Shown: positions 28,717 to 37,970, counted from the first letter of the stretch. The stretch: 64,000 nt of DNA from Aquiluna sp. (GCA_029241985.1 JAQWUU010000053.1:39883-103882); one strand, 5' to 3'. Program-made: numbers and translations. The notes: generated by a model not told the origin, from the letters alone.

Positions 28717-29790
28717 GTGGCCCTAACTATCGGAATCGTCGGCTTACCCAATGTTGGTAAGTCCACCCTGTTCAACGCTCTGACAAAAAACAATGTCTTA
28801 GCGGCCAATTACCCATTCGCAACAATTGAGCCAAACATCGGAGTAGTCAACCTCCCAGATGTCAGACTCTCGCGCTTGGCTGAGATTTTTAGCTCGGAGA
28901 GAATACTTCCGGCTGCTGTGTCCTTTGTGGACATCGCTGGAATCGTTCGTGGGGCTTCGGAGGGCGAGGGTTTGGGAAACCAATTCCTGGCGAACATCAG
29001 AGAAGCCGATGCAATTGCGCAGGTTGTGAGGGGGTTTACTGACGGTGACGTGATTCACGTTGACGGCAAGGTAGACGCTGGGGGAGACATTGAAACCATC
29101 AACACCGAGTTGATTTTGGCAGACCTCCAGACCCTAGAAAAGGCAAGGCGAAGAATAGAAAAAGAAGTAAAGGGTAAAAAAGTTGACCCTTCAGTTCTTG
29201 TGACCATCGACGAGGCGATCGCTGTCTTGAACGACGGCAAGCCTCTTTCACTTTCTGGCGTTGACATTCAACCGATTCACGAATTGGGCCTTCTAACTGC
29301 CAAGCCAATTCTTTTCGTCTTCAATGTTGACGAGGGAGTTTTGACTGACCCTCTAAAGCTGGAAGCCCTAAAGCAGTTGGTCCATCCTGCTGAAGCAGTG
29401 TTTTTAGACGCCAAGGTGGAATCTGAGTTGATAGACCTTGACCCTGAAGAAGCAGGGGAGTTGCTGGCATCCCTCGGTCAAAACGAGTCCGGACTAGATC
29501 AGCTAGCCCGTATCGGTTTTGAAACTTTGGGTCTGCAGACCTATCTGACAGCTGGGCCTAAGGAATCAAGGGCCTGGACAATTCCAAAGGGTGCCAAGGC
29601 ACCCCAGGCCGCAGGTGTAATCCACACTGACTTCGAAAAAGGCTTTATCAAGGCAGAGGTTGTTTCTTTTAGTGACCTTGATGGTGCCGGCTCCATGGCT
29701 CAGGCCAAGGCCCTCGGCAAAGCACGTATCGAAGGCAAGGACTACATCATGCAAGACGGTGATGTTGTGGAGTTCCGCTTTAACGTTTAG
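28717..29790 (+). CDS. ychF: Redox-regulated ATPase YchF (Obg-like)
   Basis: Ribosome-associated P-loop ATPase of the Obg family. G1 is GLPNVGKST (residues 9-17), G3-region DIAGIVRGASEGEGLGN, then a coiled-coil insert (LEKARRRIEKEVKGKK) and the C-terminal TGS-like domain ending MQDGDVVEFRFNV. NVDE replaces the GTP-specific NKxD motif (FVFNVDE), fitting ATP use. Length 357 aa. Its last 11 bases overlap the antiporter gene. Confidence 0.97.
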   Translation: MALTIGIVGLPNVGKSTLFNALTKNNVLAANYPFATIEPNIGVVNLPDVRLSRLAEIFSSERILPAAVSFVDIAGIVRGASEGEGLGNQFLANIREADAIAQVVRGFTDGDVIHVDGKVDAGGDIETINTELILADLQTLEKARRRIEKEVKGKKVDPSVLVTIDEAIAVLNDGKPLSLSGVDIQPIHELGLLTAKPILFVFNVDEGVLTDPLKLEALKQLVHPAEAVFLDAKVESELIDLDPEEAGELLASLGQNESGLDQLARIGFETLGLQTYLTAGPKESRAWTIPKGAKAPQAAGVIHTDFEKGFIKAEVVSFSDLDGAGSMAQAKALGKARIEGKDYIMQDGDVVEFRFNV

Positions 29791-30901
29791 GACTTGTTTT
29801 TAGTTTCTTTTTTGGGTGCTGTTTTCGACCACGGATAATCCCTATTTCATAACTTGTGATCGCGACCAGCGTTGCAGCGACCAGTGGGAGAGCAAACCAC
29901 AGCATGATCGACGTGAATCCTTCAGCGGCATCATGTTCGGTTGATGCCAAAACCACATAGAGCGTGTAGGCCAGATATAGCGAAACAAAAAGGCCACCCT
30001 CCCAGCGCCTAATGATGAACCCAGTGAATGCAACCGGCAGCAGAGCGATCGCAGTTGCAAGCATCAGTGGCATGTCAAGCGCGATTGCAGCGGTGGGAAC
30101 TGAGATTCCACCTTCGAAAACGACAGCTGGCAGTCCGAGCACTAGGCCGATGTTGAAAATATTGCTTCCCACAATATTCCCCACCGCCATATCCTTCTCG
30201 CCTCGTCTTATGGCAACTACTACAGTCGCCAGTTCGGGGAATGAGGTTCCAATAGCCACGACTGTCAGTCCAATTACAAGATCGCTAACACCGAGGGCCG
30301 TTGCGATGCTGGTTGCACCTGTGACCAGCATCTGAGCACCTGCAACCAACAGACCGATTCCGGCGACAAGCAATAACAGCGCCAGCCATATCGAAACTGG
30401 CTTGCTGTTCAGTGGCATCGAGTTCGGTAGTTCATCCGGTTCCGGAACGTACTTTCTTCCAACGGTGATGCTCATCACAATATGGAAAACTAGGCCGGCG
30501 AGCAACAAAGCTCCGTCCAAAGCCCCGATGTTGCCGTCCAGGCTCAAGGCAAGAAGTAAAACGGTGAGCCCAACCATCACTGGAATATCAAAGCTCACTA
30601 CCCGCCGCTTTATGACTACCGGGCTTATCAGGCCAGAAATACCTAGGATCACCAAAATGTTGATGATGTTGCTGCCAATCACGTTGCCAACGGCGAGGCC
30701 AGATTCCCCTTTGGCCACCGCGTCCATCGTGACCGCAAGTTCTGGGGCAGACGTTGCTGCCGAAACAACTACGAGGCCAATAATCAAAGGTGAAAGCTTC
30801 AATTTGGTAGCGATAGTAGAGGCGCCTCTCACCAAGCCTTCACCACCGGCCGCAAGTAGGACAAGACCTGCAATGACTAACAAAAAATCAGTAAGTTCCA
30901 C
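29780..30901 (-). CDS. CaCA-family calcium/sodium antiporter (YrbG-like)
   Basis: Ten-or-so-helix inner membrane cation exchanger with two alpha repeats. Repeat 1: SAATSAPELAVTMDAVAKGE then AVGNVIGSNIINI; repeat 2: AIGTSFPELATVVVAIRRGE then AVGNIVGSNIFNI. The acidic residues for Ca2+ are kept. Repeat 1 has AATS where most have GTS. Length 373 aa, with a lysine-rich C-terminus (KKKLKTSPKR). Start GTG at 30901. Confidence 0.93.
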   Translation of the reverse strand: MELTDFLLVIAGLVLLAAGGEGLVRGASTIATKLKLSPLIIGLVVVSAATSAPELAVTMDAVAKGESGLAVGNVIGSNIINILVILGISGLISPVVIKRRVVSFDIPVMVGLTVLLLALSLDGNIGALDGALLLAGLVFHIVMSITVGRKYVPEPDELPNSMPLNSKPVSIWLALLLLVAGIGLLVAGAQMLVTGATSIATALGVSDLVIGLTVVAIGTSFPELATVVVAIRRGEKDMAVGNIVGSNIFNIGLVLGLPAVVFEGGISVPTAAIALDMPLMLATAIALLPVAFTGFIIRRWEGGLFVSLYLAYTLYVVLASTEHDAAEGFTSIMLWFALPLVAATLVAITSYEIGIIRGRKQHPKKKLKTSPKR

Positions 30902-30907
30902 GCCATA

Positions 30908-30913
30908 ATCTTA
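30908..30913 (-). promoter_or_regulatory. -10 box (TAAGAT) of the CaCA antiporter
   Basis: On the minus strand TAAGAT ends six bases before GTG at 30901. TAGACA lies 18 bases further upstream and is a fair -35, the best in this series. Confidence 0.6.
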
Positions 30914-30950
30914 AGCGTGCCTGAGCCTAAGTGTCTAAAAGAATGCGGGC

Positions 30951-30956
30951 TAGAAT
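30951..30956 (+). promoter_or_regulatory. -10 box (TAGAAT) of dedA-like gene
   Basis: TAGAAT ends seven bases before GTG at 30964. This spacing decides the start codon in favour of 30964. Confidence 0.5.
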
Positions 30957-30963
30957 TAGGTAC

Positions 30964-31599
30964 GTGCACACTCCCGTAATCCACTTATCAGTGACTGATG
31001 ACATCGTGTCCTGGTTTGATGTAATCGGTCCATATCTTTTCTACGGCGCTGTCTTTGGCCTGGTTTTTGCCGGGACGGGACTCTTCATTGGTGCATTCAT
31101 TCCATTCATTACCGGTGACTCTCTGGTTTTTGCAGCGGGCCTAGTTGCAGCAGCCCATGCGGATAGCATCAACATTTTCGTAATGGTTGCTGGTGTCGGC
31201 ATAGCCGCATGGTTGGGCGATCAGGTCGGCTACACTCTCGGACGACACTATGGCCGTCCTTATCTAGACAAGCGCAAGGGCAGCTGGCTCCAAAAAGCCA
31301 TTGTCCGCTCCGAGCAGTTCTATCAAAGCTATGGCTGGTGGTCGATTGTTGTGGCTAGGTTTGTCCCATGGGGCAGGGTTATCATTCCGGCGCTCGCGGG
31401 AATCAGCAAGATGAATTACTACAAGTTCTTTAGCGCCAACGCTGTGGGTGCAACGCTCTGGGGTTGCGGGCTAACCCTTGCGGGCTACTTTACATACTCA
31501 ATTCCCGCAGTTCGATCAGCTGTTTACGTGATAGCAATAGTGGTTATTTTGCTGAGCGTAATTGCAGGGATAAGAACCTGGAGAGCGAACAGGGTCTAG
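30964..31599 (+). CDS. DedA family (VTT domain) membrane protein
   Basis: Membrane protein of the DedA/SNARE-associated family, linked to lipid-carrier flipping and membrane homeostasis. Features: GAFIPFITGDSLVFAAGLVA, GDQVGYTLGRHYGR, the key VVARFVPWGRVIIPALAG with conserved Arg, and a final membrane helix. GTG at 30964 (VHTPVIHLS) gives 211 aa; GTG 30931 and ATG 30943 lie upstream of the inferred promoter. Shares CTAG with the next gene at its 3' end. Confidence 0.9.
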   Translation: MHTPVIHLSVTDDIVSWFDVIGPYLFYGAVFGLVFAGTGLFIGAFIPFITGDSLVFAAGLVAAAHADSINIFVMVAGVGIAAWLGDQVGYTLGRHYGRPYLDKRKGSWLQKAIVRSEQFYQSYGWWSIVVARFVPWGRVIIPALAGISKMNYYKFFSANAVGATLWGCGLTLAGYFTYSIPAVRSAVYVIAIVVILLSVIAGIRTWRANRV

Positions 31600-32192
31600 T
31601 TTTTGACACGGAGGTCAGAAAGTTCTCTTGATTTTTCTGCTTCATAGAACTGGTCTTCTTGAATTGTCCAAGGGTGCCAATGCTCATCAAATTGCCCCTG
31701 GTCGCGATCACTGAATCTTTTGCGGCGAGTTTCTAAATCGCTGTCTATCCAAATGCTCAAGTCAGCTATTTCCGCTGAGTGCAAAGACAACGCGCCGCAG
31801 CCTTCCACCAAAAGTAAATTCCCACCTTCGAAACTTCTCCAACCGTTAGAAGTTTCACAGGGATTACCTCGTTCGTCATTGCTCCAGTCCCACACCTGCC
31901 AGTGGGCTTCCCTTCCGGCGGCAACGTGATTCAGGATCGTCTGATTCAGATATAGAGAGCCGGCGCGTAGTCCCTGCCAGCCGGGGTATAGATCGTCCAT
32001 GTGTATCGTCTTTGGCAGCCTTGTTTCTAGCCTGAAATATGCTTCAAGTAAGTCGGCTGCAAATCTTGATTTTCCGGCTCCTGCCCTGCCGTCGATAATT
32101 ACCACCGGGGTGGATTTCTTGGCTATTAGGTCCTCAATTGTCATAATGGCTGCCGCCAAGGCCTCCTGATAGGGCAGAGAATTTCTAGACAT
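31596..32192 (-). CDS. P-loop NTPase, uridine kinase-like
   Basis: A 198-aa small-molecule kinase fold: Walker A GRAGAGKSRFAADL, substrate region HMDDLYPGW followed by LRAGSLYLNQTILNHV, LLVEGCGALS, and a lid with RRKRFSDRDQG. Similar proteins are named uridine kinase or ATP-binding protein in Microbacteriaceae; the substrate is not known. ATG at 32192 preferred over the ATG-proximal extension to 32261, which enters the typA promoter region. Convergent overlap of four bases with the DedA gene. Confidence 0.82.
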   Translation of the reverse strand: MSRNSLPYQEALAAAIMTIEDLIAKKSTPVVIIDGRAGAGKSRFAADLLEAYFRLETRLPKTIHMDDLYPGWQGLRAGSLYLNQTILNHVAAGREAHWQVWDWSNDERGNPCETSNGWRSFEGGNLLLVEGCGALSLHSAEIADLSIWIDSDLETRRKRFSDRDQGQFDEHWHPWTIQEDQFYEAEKSRELSDLRVKN

Positions 32193-32270
32193 ATCCCTAG
32201 AGTTTAGGCCGAATGCCCGTAGACTAGCCTCTGGCCATTCGGCCGCACATTTTCTACCCAAGGTTTTTTA

Positions 32271-34178
32271 ATGACAAAGCAAAACAACGCGCTCAGAAAC
32301 TTAGCAATCGTGGCACACGTTGACCACGGTAAGACCACACTGGTTGACGCCATGCTCAAGCAGACTGACTCCTTCGCATCCCACGGAACCATGGACGAAC
32401 GAGTCATGGATTCTGGCGACCTAGAGCGTGAAAAGGGAATCACAATTCTTGCGAAGAACACTGCTATTAGCTACAGGGGTCCAGCGGCGAATGGGGAAAC
32501 CATCGTCCTGAATGTTATTGACACCCCTGGTCACGCTGACTTCGGTGGCGAGGTTGAGCGTGGATTGTCCATGGTTGATGGTGTGGTTCTTTTGGTTGAT
32601 GCCTCTGAAGGCCCACTGCCGCAAACGCGTTTCGTGCTGAGAAAGGCGATGGAGGCCAGGCTTCCCGTGATTTTGGTCGTAAACAAGACTGACCGCCCGG
32701 ACGCCAGAATAGACGAGGTCGTTGCAGAGAGCCACGACTTGCTTCTTGGCCTAGCATCTGACTTGCACGATTCGATTCCAGACCTAGACGTCGATGCCAT
32801 TCTTGACCTTCCTGTGATTTACGCGTCAGGTAGAGCCGGAATCGCCTCCTTGGAAAAACCCGCGGATGGAACTCTTCCAAACTCGGAAAACCTAGAGCCG
32901 CTGTTCAAAGCAATTTTGAGCAATATCCCGGCCCCATCCTACGAAGAGGGAGCTCCTCTTCAAGCCCACGTTACAAACCTTGACGCCTCTCCGTTTCTGG
33001 GCAGACTGGCTCTCCTTCGCATCTACAACGGAGAAATCAGAAAAGGCCAGCAGGTTGCTTGGATTCGTCAAGACGGTTCCCAGCAAACAGTGAAGATCAC
33101 TGAACTTCTTGGAACCAAGGCACTGGAAAGATTGAGCATCGAAAAGGCTTCAGCCGGTGACATTGTTGCTGTCGCAGGTATTGAGGACATCACGATTGGT
33201 GATTCACTTTGCGATCTGAATAACCCAAAGCCATTACCGCCAATCACGGTTGACGAGCCAGCGATATCCATGACTATGGGTATCAACACCTCTCCCATGG
33301 CCGGTCGTGTCAAGGGCTCCAAGATGACCGCGAGGCTTGTTAAAGACCGCCTGGATCGTGAACTAATCGGAAACGTCTCTATTCGAGTGCTCCCGACCGA
33401 GCGTCCAGATGCTTGGGAAGTGCAGGGCCGCGGTGAGCTTGCGCTGGCTATTTTGGTTGAGCAGATGCGACGCGAGGGCTACGAACTCACGGTCGGAAAG
33501 CCTCAGGTGGTAACTAAGAGGGTAGATGGCAAAGTTCATGAGCCTGTTGAAGAGCTGACCATCGATGTTCCCGAAGAGTTCCTGGGGGCTGTCACACAGT
33601 TGCTTGCTTCTCGTAAGGGTCGAATGTTTAACATGACCAACAACGGAACCGGCTGGGTTCGAATGGAATTCAAAGTGCCATCGAGAGGCCTCATTGGCTT
33701 TAGGACTGAATTCCTAACCACCACAAAGGGGTCTGGCATTGCCAACGCTCTGGCCGCCGGCTACGAGCCATGGGCTGGAGAGATAATCACCAGGCTCAAT
33801 GGATCGCTAGTTTCGGACCGAGCAGGAGTTGCGACTCCCTTCGCGATGATTGCGCTTCAGGAGCGCGGAGCGTTCTTCGTTGAGCCAACCTCTGAGGTCT
33901 ATGCGGGAATGGTCGTCGGAGAAAATGCCCGTCAAGAGGACATGGACATCAACATCACGAAGGAAAAGCAGCTCACCAACATGCGAGCTGCTTCTGCGGA
34001 CAACTTTGTTGGCCTAACTCCTCCGAAGAAACTTTCTCTTGAGGAGTCACTTGAATTTGCCCGCGAAGACGAGTGTGTTGAGGTAACCCCCGATGCAATC
34101 AGGATTCGCAAGCTTGAGCTCGATGCGAACATAAGAGCTCGCAATCTTTCTGCTCGAAAGAATGCAAGCAAAAAGTAA
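32271..34178 (+). CDS. typA: Ribosome-associated GTPase TypA/BipA
   Basis: Translational GTPase needed for ribosome assembly under stress. G1 AHVDHGKTTLVD, switch EREKGITI, G3 DTPGHADFGGEVERGL, G4 VVNKTDRPDAR, then EF-G-like domains II, III and V and the BipA C-terminal domain (GLTPPKKLSLEESLEF). Length 635 aa is right. AAGG lies nine bases before ATG at 32271. Confidence 0.97.
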   Translation: MTKQNNALRNLAIVAHVDHGKTTLVDAMLKQTDSFASHGTMDERVMDSGDLEREKGITILAKNTAISYRGPAANGETIVLNVIDTPGHADFGGEVERGLSMVDGVVLLVDASEGPLPQTRFVLRKAMEARLPVILVVNKTDRPDARIDEVVAESHDLLLGLASDLHDSIPDLDVDAILDLPVIYASGRAGIASLEKPADGTLPNSENLEPLFKAILSNIPAPSYEEGAPLQAHVTNLDASPFLGRLALLRIYNGEIRKGQQVAWIRQDGSQQTVKITELLGTKALERLSIEKASAGDIVAVAGIEDITIGDSLCDLNNPKPLPPITVDEPAISMTMGINTSPMAGRVKGSKMTARLVKDRLDRELIGNVSIRVLPTERPDAWEVQGRGELALAILVEQMRREGYELTVGKPQVVTKRVDGKVHEPVEELTIDVPEEFLGAVTQLLASRKGRMFNMTNNGTGWVRMEFKVPSRGLIGFRTEFLTTTKGSGIANALAAGYEPWAGEIITRLNGSLVSDRAGVATPFAMIALQERGAFFVEPTSEVYAGMVVGENARQEDMDINITKEKQLTNMRAASADNFVGLTPPKKLSLEESLEFAREDECVEVTPDAIRIRKLELDANIRARNLSARKNASKK

Positions 34179-34185
34179 TTAGTTC

Positions 34186-34785
34186 TTAGCTAAGTACCCC
34201 GTCGATTGTGTAAACAGCGGCGGGGTCTTTTCGCTCTCTCGGGGTTGTTTCACGAGCAATAAGCTCATCGGTTTGCCCGGCGAGGCTGCCTTGCTTGCCA
34301 ATTGCTATGACGCAAACTACTTCACGGTCACGGCCTTGAAGAGTCTTGAGAATTTCATCCCGGTTGATGCCTCCCATGTAGTGGGCTCTGAGGCCCATTG
34401 CCTCGGCTTGGGTAACAAGTTGAGAAGCGGCCAGGCCGGCATCAAAGTAAGTTTTATCCATGTCACGAGGATTTCCGTCAAGTTTTTGGTCTGCCAGCAC
34501 GATGGCATAGGCCGATGAGTTTGGCGCCCAAGAGGCGTTGAACCCACCAAGGCCGGTCGCCGAAACCTCTTCAAACAGCGCAGTCTCTTTGTGCAAAAGA
34601 ACAACGTGCCACGGCTGCTCATTGCTGGAGGAGGGGCTCCATCGAAAAGCCTCTGCAAGACTTAGTGTTTGGTTTTGGTCAAGAGCATAAGAGGTATCAA
34701 AGATTCGAGGACTCCATCTTTCACCAACGAGAGGGTGGAGGTTTGCGGAAGTATCGGCAGGTTTCTGGATTGGTTCACTTGTCAT
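34186..34785 (-). CDS. Nitroreductase family protein
   Basis: FMN-dependent oxidoreductase fold, 199 aa. Motifs: the N-terminal ERWSPRIFD, FMN-binding RWSPSSSNEQPWHVVLL, and the late GLRAHYMGGI and IAIGKQG. Substrate unknown; members reduce nitro groups, quinones or flavins. ATG at 34785 chosen; TTG-type extension to 34797 is possible. Ends seven bases from typA, the only convergent coding pair here with a true gap. Confidence 0.9.
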   Translation of the reverse strand: MTSEPIQKPADTSANLHPLVGERWSPRIFDTSYALDQNQTLSLAEAFRWSPSSSNEQPWHVVLLHKETALFEEVSATGLGGFNASWAPNSSAYAIVLADQKLDGNPRDMDKTYFDAGLAASQLVTQAEAMGLRAHYMGGINRDEILKTLQGRDREVVCVIAIGKQGSLAGQTDELIARETTPRERKDPAAVYTIDGVLS

Positions 34786-34830
34786 GATTTCTTGCAACAG
34801 TTAACTCGCGCTAAAAAGTCCGCCATTGGA

Positions 34831-34836
34831 TAGCAT
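34831..34836 (+). promoter_or_regulatory. -10 box (TAGCAT) of EamA transporter
   Basis: TAGCAT ends six bases before GTG at 34843; leaderless spacing, no ribosome site between. Confidence 0.55.
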
Positions 34837-34842
34837 TACCAA

Positions 34843-35739
34843 GTGTCTAAAAGAGGTCTAATTCTGTTCTCAATGGCTGGCCTCTTTTGGGGGCTGCCGT
34901 ATTTCTTCATAGCCTTGGCTCTAGAGAGCTTTTCAACTCCGTCAATTGTTTTCGCAAGGACGCTTTTGGGGGCTGCGGTGTTGATCCCGTATGCGGCTTT
35001 CACAGGTGGGCTCAAGCCAGCCTTGAAAGCATGGCCGTACGTCTTAGTTTTTGCAGCCATTGAAATGGTCGGCCCATGGTTCTTGATCACTGAAGCCGAG
35101 AAGAATATCTCTTCGGGGCTTGCAGGCCTATTGATTTCGACGGTTCCATTTTTTGCGGTGGCCATTTTGGCTATCTTCTTGAAGGACCGCAAAGCTTTGC
35201 AGCCAAGGTCCCTTACTGGAATGGTCATCGGTTTCTTGGGCGTTGTTGTGTTGGTGGGAATTGACTCCTTCCTGGGGGCCGTAAACCCAGTTTTCGTGCT
35301 GATGGTAATTCTTGCCGCGGTGGGCTATTCGATTGCCCCGATCATCGCCAACCGCAAGTTAAACCATGTTCCTAGTGCTGGCGTGATCGGCGTCAGTATG
35401 GCTTTCGTAGCCACGGTCTACTCGCCATTTGCGATTCCTGTTATAGGACCTGAGCTTTCGGAGGCCACAGTTCAAAGCATGTTGGCACTGGTGGTGTTGG
35501 GTCTTGTTTGTTCGGCACTTGCCTTCGTTATCTTTTTTATGTTGATTCAAGAGGTTGGCCCAGTAAAGGCGACTTTGATTACTTACGTCAACACGGCGGT
35601 TGCCCTATCGCTTGGAATCGTGTTCCTCAATGAGCCTATTACCGTCGGGCTCGCAGTTGGTCTTCCTTTGATTGCCCTAGGTCTTTATCTGGCTGGTGGA
35701 ACTGAACGCAAGCGAAAAATACCGGAGGCTGTAGCCTAA
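34843..35739 (+). CDS. EamA/DMT-family transporter
   Basis: Ten-helix permease of the drug/metabolite transporter superfamily, 298 aa, with two EamA repeats (about residues 5-135 and 145-285). Repeat ends NISSGLAGLLISTVPFFAV and VKATLITYVNTAVALSLGIV, then FLNEPIT, are family hallmarks. Substrate cannot be inferred. Four bases from the DUF1801 gene, so likely co-transcribed with the two small genes after it. Confidence 0.9.
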   Translation: MSKRGLILFSMAGLFWGLPYFFIALALESFSTPSIVFARTLLGAAVLIPYAAFTGGLKPALKAWPYVLVFAAIEMVGPWFLITEAEKNISSGLAGLLISTVPFFAVAILAIFLKDRKALQPRSLTGMVIGFLGVVVLVGIDSFLGAVNPVFVLMVILAAVGYSIAPIIANRKLNHVPSAGVIGVSMAFVATVYSPFAIPVIGPELSEATVQSMLALVVLGLVCSALAFVIFFMLIQEVGPVKATLITYVNTAVALSLGIVFLNEPITVGLAVGLPLIALGLYLAGGTERKRKIPEAVA

Positions 35740-35743
35740 AACT

Positions 35744-36109
35744 ATGTCTTCTGAAGATGTGGATGCCTACCTCGCGGAACTTGAGCCAGCCAAGCGAGAC
35801 GGTCTTGGCCGTCTGAGATCAAAACTTCTGGAGCTGGCTCCCACTGCCACAGAGGGCATCTCCTATGCAATGCCCGCAATCATTGAAAACCGCAAGGTAA
35901 TTGCTGGCTATGCCGCTTTCAAGAATCACCTGAGTTACTTTCCGCATTCCTCAATTGTTATTTCTAGGCTGGCTAAGGACTTAGATTCATTCAAGACATC
36001 CAAGGGCGGGTTCCAATTTGGAATCGATGAGGTGCTTCCAGATGAGCTGATTCGCAAGCTAGTGCAACAAAAGCGATTGCTGATTGAAGAAGCTAGAGGA
36101 GAAAAATAG
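35744..36109 (+). CDS. DUF1801 (YdhG-like) protein
   Basis: A 121-aa protein of the DUF1801/YdhG fold: GISYAMPAIIENRKVIAGYAAFKNHLSYFP and the late KGGFQFGIDEVLPDELIRKLVQQ (shown split) are typical. The family is related to frataxin-like iron chaperones by fold, but function is not proven. Its stop overlaps the next GTG by one base. Confidence 0.85.
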   Translation: MSSEDVDAYLAELEPAKRDGLGRLRSKLLELAPTATEGISYAMPAIIENRKVIAGYAAFKNHLSYFPHSSIVISRLAKDLDSFKTSKGGFQFGIDEVLPDELIRKLVQQKRLLIEEARGEK

Positions 36110-36522
36110 TGACACACTCGTCAAAAATGTTTTTTCAAGTAGGGCAGCAGGTGGCAGCACATCAGATTCCGGCAGGGTTTGCATTGGATGACCTGATTCT
36201 TAAAGAAACCACTCTCTCAGACCTCGCTGCAAAGAGTAAGTCCCTGACAGCACCGAGTGCCTTCATATTTGTGACGTTGATTTCTGATATTGAGAAAATA
36301 TCCAAAGAACTGAAGAGCTTCTGGGATCAGGGTTTCACTTTCTGGATTTTTTATCCAAAAAAACCGCACCTTAACACTGACCTGTCTAGAGATGTGACCT
36401 GGAAAGAGCTCAAGAAGTTGGGCCTTCAAGGAACACGCCAAGTAGCGATCAGCGATGACTGGTCGTGCATGTATGTCAAAAACACGGGTAAATCAGATTA
36501 TGTAGAAATCGTCCCCGGTTAG
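36109..36522 (+). CDS. Uncharacterised small protein, weakly DUF3052-like
   Basis: A 137-aa soluble protein. It has an N-terminal chaperone-like strand region (VGQQVAAHQIPAGFALDD), a central hydrophobic strand (SAFIFVTLISD), a helix then WIFYPKKPH, and a C-terminal TRQVAISDDWSCMYVK. This order recalls DUF3052 (LLW..., PK, DWS), but identity looks low and I am unsure. GTG at 36109 overlaps DUF1801 by one base. The last 30 bases overlap convergent cysE. The DNA is visibly more AT-rich than its neighbours. Confidence 0.65.
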   Translation: MTHSSKMFFQVGQQVAAHQIPAGFALDDLILKETTLSDLAAKSKSLTAPSAFIFVTLISDIEKISKELKSFWDQGFTFWIFYPKKPHLNTDLSRDVTWKELKKLGLQGTRQVAISDDWSCMYVKNTGKSDYVEIVPG

Positions 36523-37023
36523 ATTTAGCAGCCTGGCATTCACGCCAACAGCAACTGTGCCGGGAGGCATGTCCTTAGTTACAACTGCGTTCGCCCCTAC
36601 CGCGCAATCATTACCAACTTTGATGTTTCCAATTAGCTTTGCGCCTGCTCCGATTATTACTCGGTCTCCAACGGTGGGGTGGCGTTTCACGGCATCTAGA
36701 GTTTTCCCACCAAGTGTCACACCGTGATAGATGAGCACATCATCGCCAATTACAGCAGTCTCGCCGATTACGACGCCGATGCCGTGATCGATTACTAGCC
36801 GCTTACCAATAACTGCGCCAGGGTGAATCTCAATACCGGTGAAAAATTTCGCGTGGTTGGAGAACATTCTTGAAAGCGTTCGAAGCTTGAGTGTCCAGAG
36901 CTTATGCGCCAGGCGATATATCCAAATAGCGTGCAAACCACCCGAGGTGAAAAATAGCTCCCAGGCGGTCAGCGTTGCCGGATCACGTTCCAGGCCAGCC
37001 CGGATGTCACCTTTGATACTCAA
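36493..37023 (-). CDS. cysE: Serine O-acetyltransferase
   Basis: Acetylates serine to O-acetylserine, the first step of cysteine synthesis. Left-handed beta-helix acyltransferase with the hexapeptide run HPGAVIGKRLVIDHGIGVVI (His pair catalytic), GVTLGGKTLD and VGANAVVTKDMPPG. The 176-aa form is the short CysE lacking the long N-terminal helical domain of enterobacteria. Start overlaps cysK stop by four bases, so the two are co-translated. Confidence 0.95.
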   Translation of the reverse strand: MSIKGDIRAGLERDPATLTAWELFFTSGGLHAIWIYRLAHKLWTLKLRTLSRMFSNHAKFFTGIEIHPGAVIGKRLVIDHGIGVVIGETAVIGDDVLIYHGVTLGGKTLDAVKRHPTVGDRVIIGAGAKLIGNIKVGNDCAVGANAVVTKDMPPGTVAVGVNARLLNLTGDDFYII

Positions 37024-37970
37024 CCTTTGCTCTGGTATTCGTCTTGAAGGTCACGGTAGAGAGTCGATGAGACGTAACGTTCGCCGAAGGAGGGCACAAT
37101 CACAACGATTAGCTTGCCGGCAAATTCTGGTCGGTTCGCAACTTCTCTTGCTGCCCACAGGGCTGCTCCAGAAGAGATGCCAGCAAGAATTCCCTCTTCT
37201 GCTGAGGCCCGCCTGGCATATTCAAATGCCGTTGCGTTCTCGACGCTGATGACCTCGTCGTAACTTTTCATGTCCAAGACCGAAGGAATAAAGTTAGGTC
37301 CGATGCCGGCCAACGGGTGTCCAGCTGCCTCACCGCCCGTCAAAAGTGGTGATGCTGCCGGCTGCACGGCGAAGGTTTTGATGCTTGGGTTGAGTTCTTT
37401 TAGCCGTTGCGATGTGCCGGTTATTGTTCCGCCGGTTCCGCTGCCTGCAACTACTGCAGCTACTTGGCCATCAGTGTCAGCCCAGATTTCTTCGGCTGTT
37501 GTTTGGCGGTGGATTTCAGGACCAGCGGCATTATCAAACTGGCGCATCATGACCGAGCCTTCGATATTGGCACCTAGTTCCTCGGCTTTTGCAACCGAAC
37601 CCTTCATTCCCTCAGCTGCAGGTGTTAGGTAAAGCTCAGCACCGTATGCGCGTGTCAAAATCTTGCGTTCTAGGCTCATCGAGTCGGGCATAACAATTAT
37701 TGTTCGGTAGCCTCTGGCAGCTCCGACCATTGCCAAGGATATGCCTGTGTTGCCGCTGGTAGCCTCGATGATTGTGCCACCTGCCTTCAGCTCCCCAGAG
37801 GCCTCAGCCGCATTCACCATAGCGATGCCGAGGCGGTCCTTAACTGACGAGGATGGGTTGTAGAACTCAAGCTTTGCCAAAACCGTGGCGGCTGCGCCAT
37901 CGGTGATGCTATTGAGAGTAACAAGCGGGGTGTTTCCAAAAACTTCGGTGATGTTGTTATAAATTCGCAT
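37020..37970 (-). CDS. cysK: Cysteine synthase A (O-acetylserine sulfhydrylase)
   Basis: PLP enzyme joining sulfide to O-acetylserine. Lys44 in NPSSSVKDRLGIAM binds PLP; TSGNTGISLA is the substrate loop; GTGGTITGTSQRLKE binds the cofactor phosphate. Length 316 aa. AGGAAG lies upstream of ATG at 37970. Promoter-proximal gene of cysK-cysE; a 7-base dyad lies just upstream. Confidence 0.97.
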   Translation of the reverse strand: MRIYNNITEVFGNTPLVTLNSITDGAAATVLAKLEFYNPSSSVKDRLGIAMVNAAEASGELKAGGTIIEATSGNTGISLAMVGAARGYRTIIVMPDSMSLERKILTRAYGAELYLTPAAEGMKGSVAKAEELGANIEGSVMMRQFDNAAGPEIHRQTTAEEIWADTDGQVAAVVAGSGTGGTITGTSQRLKELNPSIKTFAVQPAASPLLTGGEAAGHPLAGIGPNFIPSVLDMKSYDEVISVENATAFEYARRASAEEGILAGISSGAALWAAREVANRPEFAGKLIVVIVPSFGERYVSSTLYRDLQDEYQSKG

